From an uncultured Flavobacteriales bacterium (GTDB lineage: Bacteria > Bacteroidota > Bacteroidia > Flavobacteriales_D > Crocinitomicaceae), in contig CALSTG010000001.1 in NCBI GenBank assembly GCA_943789205.1, forward strand, positions 248,001 through 312,000: 64,000 bases of DNA, read 5' to 3'. Below the pieces are notes generated by a model. It did no database searches, was not told where the DNA came from, and saw nothing but the letters and a program-made list of their open reading frames with translations. Positions within the stretch are counted from its first letter, which is position 1. The number at the start of each line of letters is the position of its first letter. This document shows, piece after piece, positions 62,177 to 64,000 of the stretch. The translations under genes were made by a program, and so were the position numbers.

Positions 62177-64000
62177 TTATAATTTCATTATCTTTTTGAC
62201 CTGCTTCTGTTGATCAGTAACAAGCTGAACAAGGAAAGTACCGCGATGCAACGCGCTTACATCCAAATTCAAAGTTTGAGGACCTGATATAATGTTCTTA
62301 AAGCTAAACGCCTTAAGCTCTGCACCTGACAAACTGTATATCTTGACAGATACATCACCTGTTTGTACCATATCGAAAGAAACGGAAAACTCATTTTGAA
62401 CAGGATTAGGATATACAGTCATATCCAAATCGTTAGCTTCTAAGCCAATGTTGGAATCATTAGTTCCAAGGTAACCAGTTGAAGCCCAAATACCTCTTCC
62501 ATATGTTCCGATGTATATTTCACCAGGACGACCATTTCCTTCTTCTGGAGTTCTCCATGATTGTCTAACCTCCGTAACCACAGTTCCTTCAAAACCTGCG
62601 GATGCGTTTGTCCATGACGAACCACCGTCAGAGGAAACAACCATACCCATCAAAGTACCTGCAACAATAACGTTTGGATCATCACGATCAATAATTCCAT
62701 CAGTACAAGGTACACCTACAGCGCCCAGATTTGAAAAACTTGGGTTCGCAGCTGTAGCATTCGATGATCTTCTTACATTACCACCAAACATAACCAAGTC
62801 ATCTGCATTATTCGGATTTACAGCAATTCCTGTCGCAGCGGCATTATTGATTTTAGTGGCAACCGTATATGTTGGCGTAAACTCATCGCCTCCAGAAGCA
62901 AAATAGGACACTTTCTCGTTAAATAGTGTATCGCTTGTATAAACGCTACCTAAACCGTCTATTCTCCATATTCCATTTCCTGCAGAAACGTAACATTGCT
63001 CTAAATCTCTCGAAAACTCCACATCTACACTACCATTATTGTTACCTATGCCTCGTGCAACACAAACCCAATTCGGATCAGCAACTGATAACCTCAACGA
63101 ATTTCTTGTACCCCATAGTTCACCGCCATTAGCACCGACCCAAACAAGAAACCAAGATTGGAAAGGATCTTGAACAGTTAAAGTGTCCCACGAAATGTTG
63201 AAGTCAACAGTATCTGCACCCATTGCATGTAACTCACCCGTTATAGGATTCACACCAAAATTCACAGAATCGTTTGATACTGATGGTGTGTAGTAAAGTG
63301 TATCTGTAAAATAGTAATCTTGCGTCGCTGTAATTGTAATCGTGTCTCCAGAAGACAAACTCGGAACTTTCATTATGTCACCGACGGTATAGTTTCTTGT
63401 CGGGATAAACAGCACACTGTCTTCAGAGTTTTCATCAAAGTTCTCAGCCAAAAATAATTCTGTATGAAAAGGATGAAATGCACCTGATTGCCCAATGGGG
63501 TCATAACTACTCGGTAAGTCTGGTGAAAAATTATTAAATGTTGCTCCACCATCTCCTGTTCTTCTAATTGAGTTATAATAAACCGACGTAAACATTACAT
63601 TCGGATTGTAGTACGAAATCTCACACTCAAATCCATCACCACCACTTACTTCGACAAATTCTTGGAAGGTAGATAAGCTATGGTCGTTGTATAACGTTCC
63701 GTTATCCTGGGCTCCACCCATGACAGCTCCATTTCTGTCGAAAGCAATTCCGTAGAACTGCGTAACATTATATCCTCTATTGGCAGGATACCAGTTGTCT
63801 GCAAAATCATTTGTAATATTTACACCACCATCATTTCCGATGTATAGTCTATTATTTGCATCCCACTTCATTTCATGGTTGTCAGCATGCACATAAATTG
63901 ATGAGGTTGGATTTACAAACCACTGACTCACTTTTTCAAATCCTCCACTTGGCGGATTATTAACTGTTTGCTTCCATCTCCATATATCAATTCCACCAAT
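62177..64000 (-). CDS. BNR/sialidase-like (VPS10-type) beta-propeller protein with T9SS type A domain, 5' truncated
   Basis: The frame is open to the right window edge, leaving the C-terminal 607 residues. Repeats with 'NNRLYIGNDGGVNITNDFADNW', 'GGAQDNGTLYND', 'VMFTSVYYNSIRRTGDGGATF', 'VVSSDGGSSWTNASAG' and 'IYIGTYGRGIWAS' are Asp-box/BNR-type propeller blades as in exported sortilin-like proteins. The last ~85 residues form a type A sorting domain ('MTVYPNPVQNEFSVSFDM' to 'QQKQVKKIMKL'), so the protein is exported by T9SS. No catalytic residue set for sialidase is evident, and adhesion or glycan binding is possible. The true N-terminus lies outside the window. Confidence 0.9.
   Translation of the reverse strand: MGGIDIWRWKQTVNNPPSGGFEKVSQWFVNPTSSIYVHADNHEMKWDANNRLYIGNDGGVNITNDFADNWYPANRGYNVTQFYGIAFDRNGAVMGGAQDNGTLYNDHSLSTFQEFVEVSGGDGFECEISYYNPNVMFTSVYYNSIRRTGDGGATFNNFSPDLPSSYDPIGQSGAFHPFHTELFLAENFDENSEDSVLFIPTRNYTVGDIMKVPSLSSGDTITITATQDYYFTDTLYYTPSVSNDSVNFGVNPITGELHAMGADTVDFNISWDTLTVQDPFQSWFLVWVGANGGELWGTRNSLRLSVADPNWVCVARGIGNNNGSVDVEFSRDLEQCYVSAGNGIWRIDGLGSVYTSDTLFNEKVSYFASGGDEFTPTYTVATKINNAAATGIAVNPNNADDLVMFGGNVRRSSNATAANPSFSNLGAVGVPCTDGIIDRDDPNVIVAGTLMGMVVSSDGGSSWTNASAGFEGTVVTEVRQSWRTPEEGNGRPGEIYIGTYGRGIWASTGYLGTNDSNIGLEANDLDMTVYPNPVQNEFSVSFDMVQTGDVSVKIYSLSGAELKAFSFKNIISGPQTLNLDVSALHRGTFLVQLVTDQQKQVKKIMKL

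Noticed and set aside
1..64000. CRISPR array, prophage, insertion sequence or genomic island
   Set aside because: No regularly spaced direct repeats, transposase, integrase, phage structural genes or terminal repeats were seen; gene content and composition look even.

Overview
This window looks like a chromosomal segment of a Bacteroidota bacterium, most likely of the order Flavobacteriales; the family cannot be fixed by reading alone. Four things point there. Secreted proteins end in type A or type B (gliding-motility type) C-terminal domains of the type IX secretion system (T9SS). Several families are typical of the phylum (DUF4290, DUF4301, the fused IcmF mutase, DUF4197, the mutL-rhomboid-rhomboid-endonuclease block). 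Twelve intergenic sites match the Bacteroidota -7 promoter box TAnnTTTG. There is no consistent Shine-Dalgarno sequence, and TTG or GTG starts are common. The DNA is AT-rich. I see no insertion sequence, prophage, CRISPR array, rRNA or origin. The one RNA gene is a CAU-anticodon tRNA. No gene-free stretch exceeds about 300 bases.

Layout. 1-2.3 kb: 3' end of a T9SS type B surface protein, a DUF4197 lipoprotein and a nucleoside phosphorylase. 2.3-6.5 kb (minus): purL-DUF4290-murA; MurA carries Asp instead of the catalytic Cys. 6.7-15.8 kb: lpdA, a membrane protein, map, an acyl-CoA reductase divergent from a ferredoxin, an Smr protein, the fused B12-dependent mutase IcmF, a CAP-domain protein and a small ORF. 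15.8-25.2 kb: YkgJ-type protein, HDAC-like deacetylase, tatA overlapping purE, a NamZ-type muramidase, a LolC/E-type permease, bshC, a shortened KDPG aldolase, a DUF2927 protein, PPK2 and MarC. 25.4-36.6 kb is the secreted-protein region: a vanadium-haloperoxidase-like T9SS protein broken by two opposite frameshifts, a co-transcribed FG-GAP/UnbV protein, a subtilisin-like T9SS protease and a cysteine-rich lipoprotein. 36.7-48.4 kb: tRNA, DUF2834, heme A synthase, purB, a secreted protein, M1 aminopeptidase, recQ, an Nfu protein, a DUF4301 protein and a methyltransferase. 48.4-55.4 kb: two ECF sigma/anti-sigma pairs flanking a beta-helix lipoprotein and malate dehydrogenase. 55.4-61.5 kb: a plus-strand run with mutL, tandem rhomboids, an endonuclease/phosphatase, a YrdC-family synthase and a glutamine amidotransferase. 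61.4-64 kb (minus): a Crp/Fnr regulator and the 3' part of a BNR-type T9SS protein.

How the genes fit together. Housekeeping work is spread through the window: purine synthesis (purL, purE, purB), peptidoglycan synthesis and salvage (murA, NamZ), respiration (lpdA, mdh, heme A synthase, Fe-S maturation), protein maturation (map, tatA) and DNA repair (recQ, mutL). The accessory character lies in the T9SS cargo and the two ECF systems. In one ECF system the predicted membrane anti-sigma factor ends in a domain resembling the T9SS type B surface domain. The most unusual signals are that fusion, the frameshifted haloperoxidase gene, the frameshifted secreted gene heading the other ECF operon, the MurA Cys-to-Asp change and a MutL without recognisable endonuclease motifs. 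I did not find a clear defence system or a wholly new multi-gene system.
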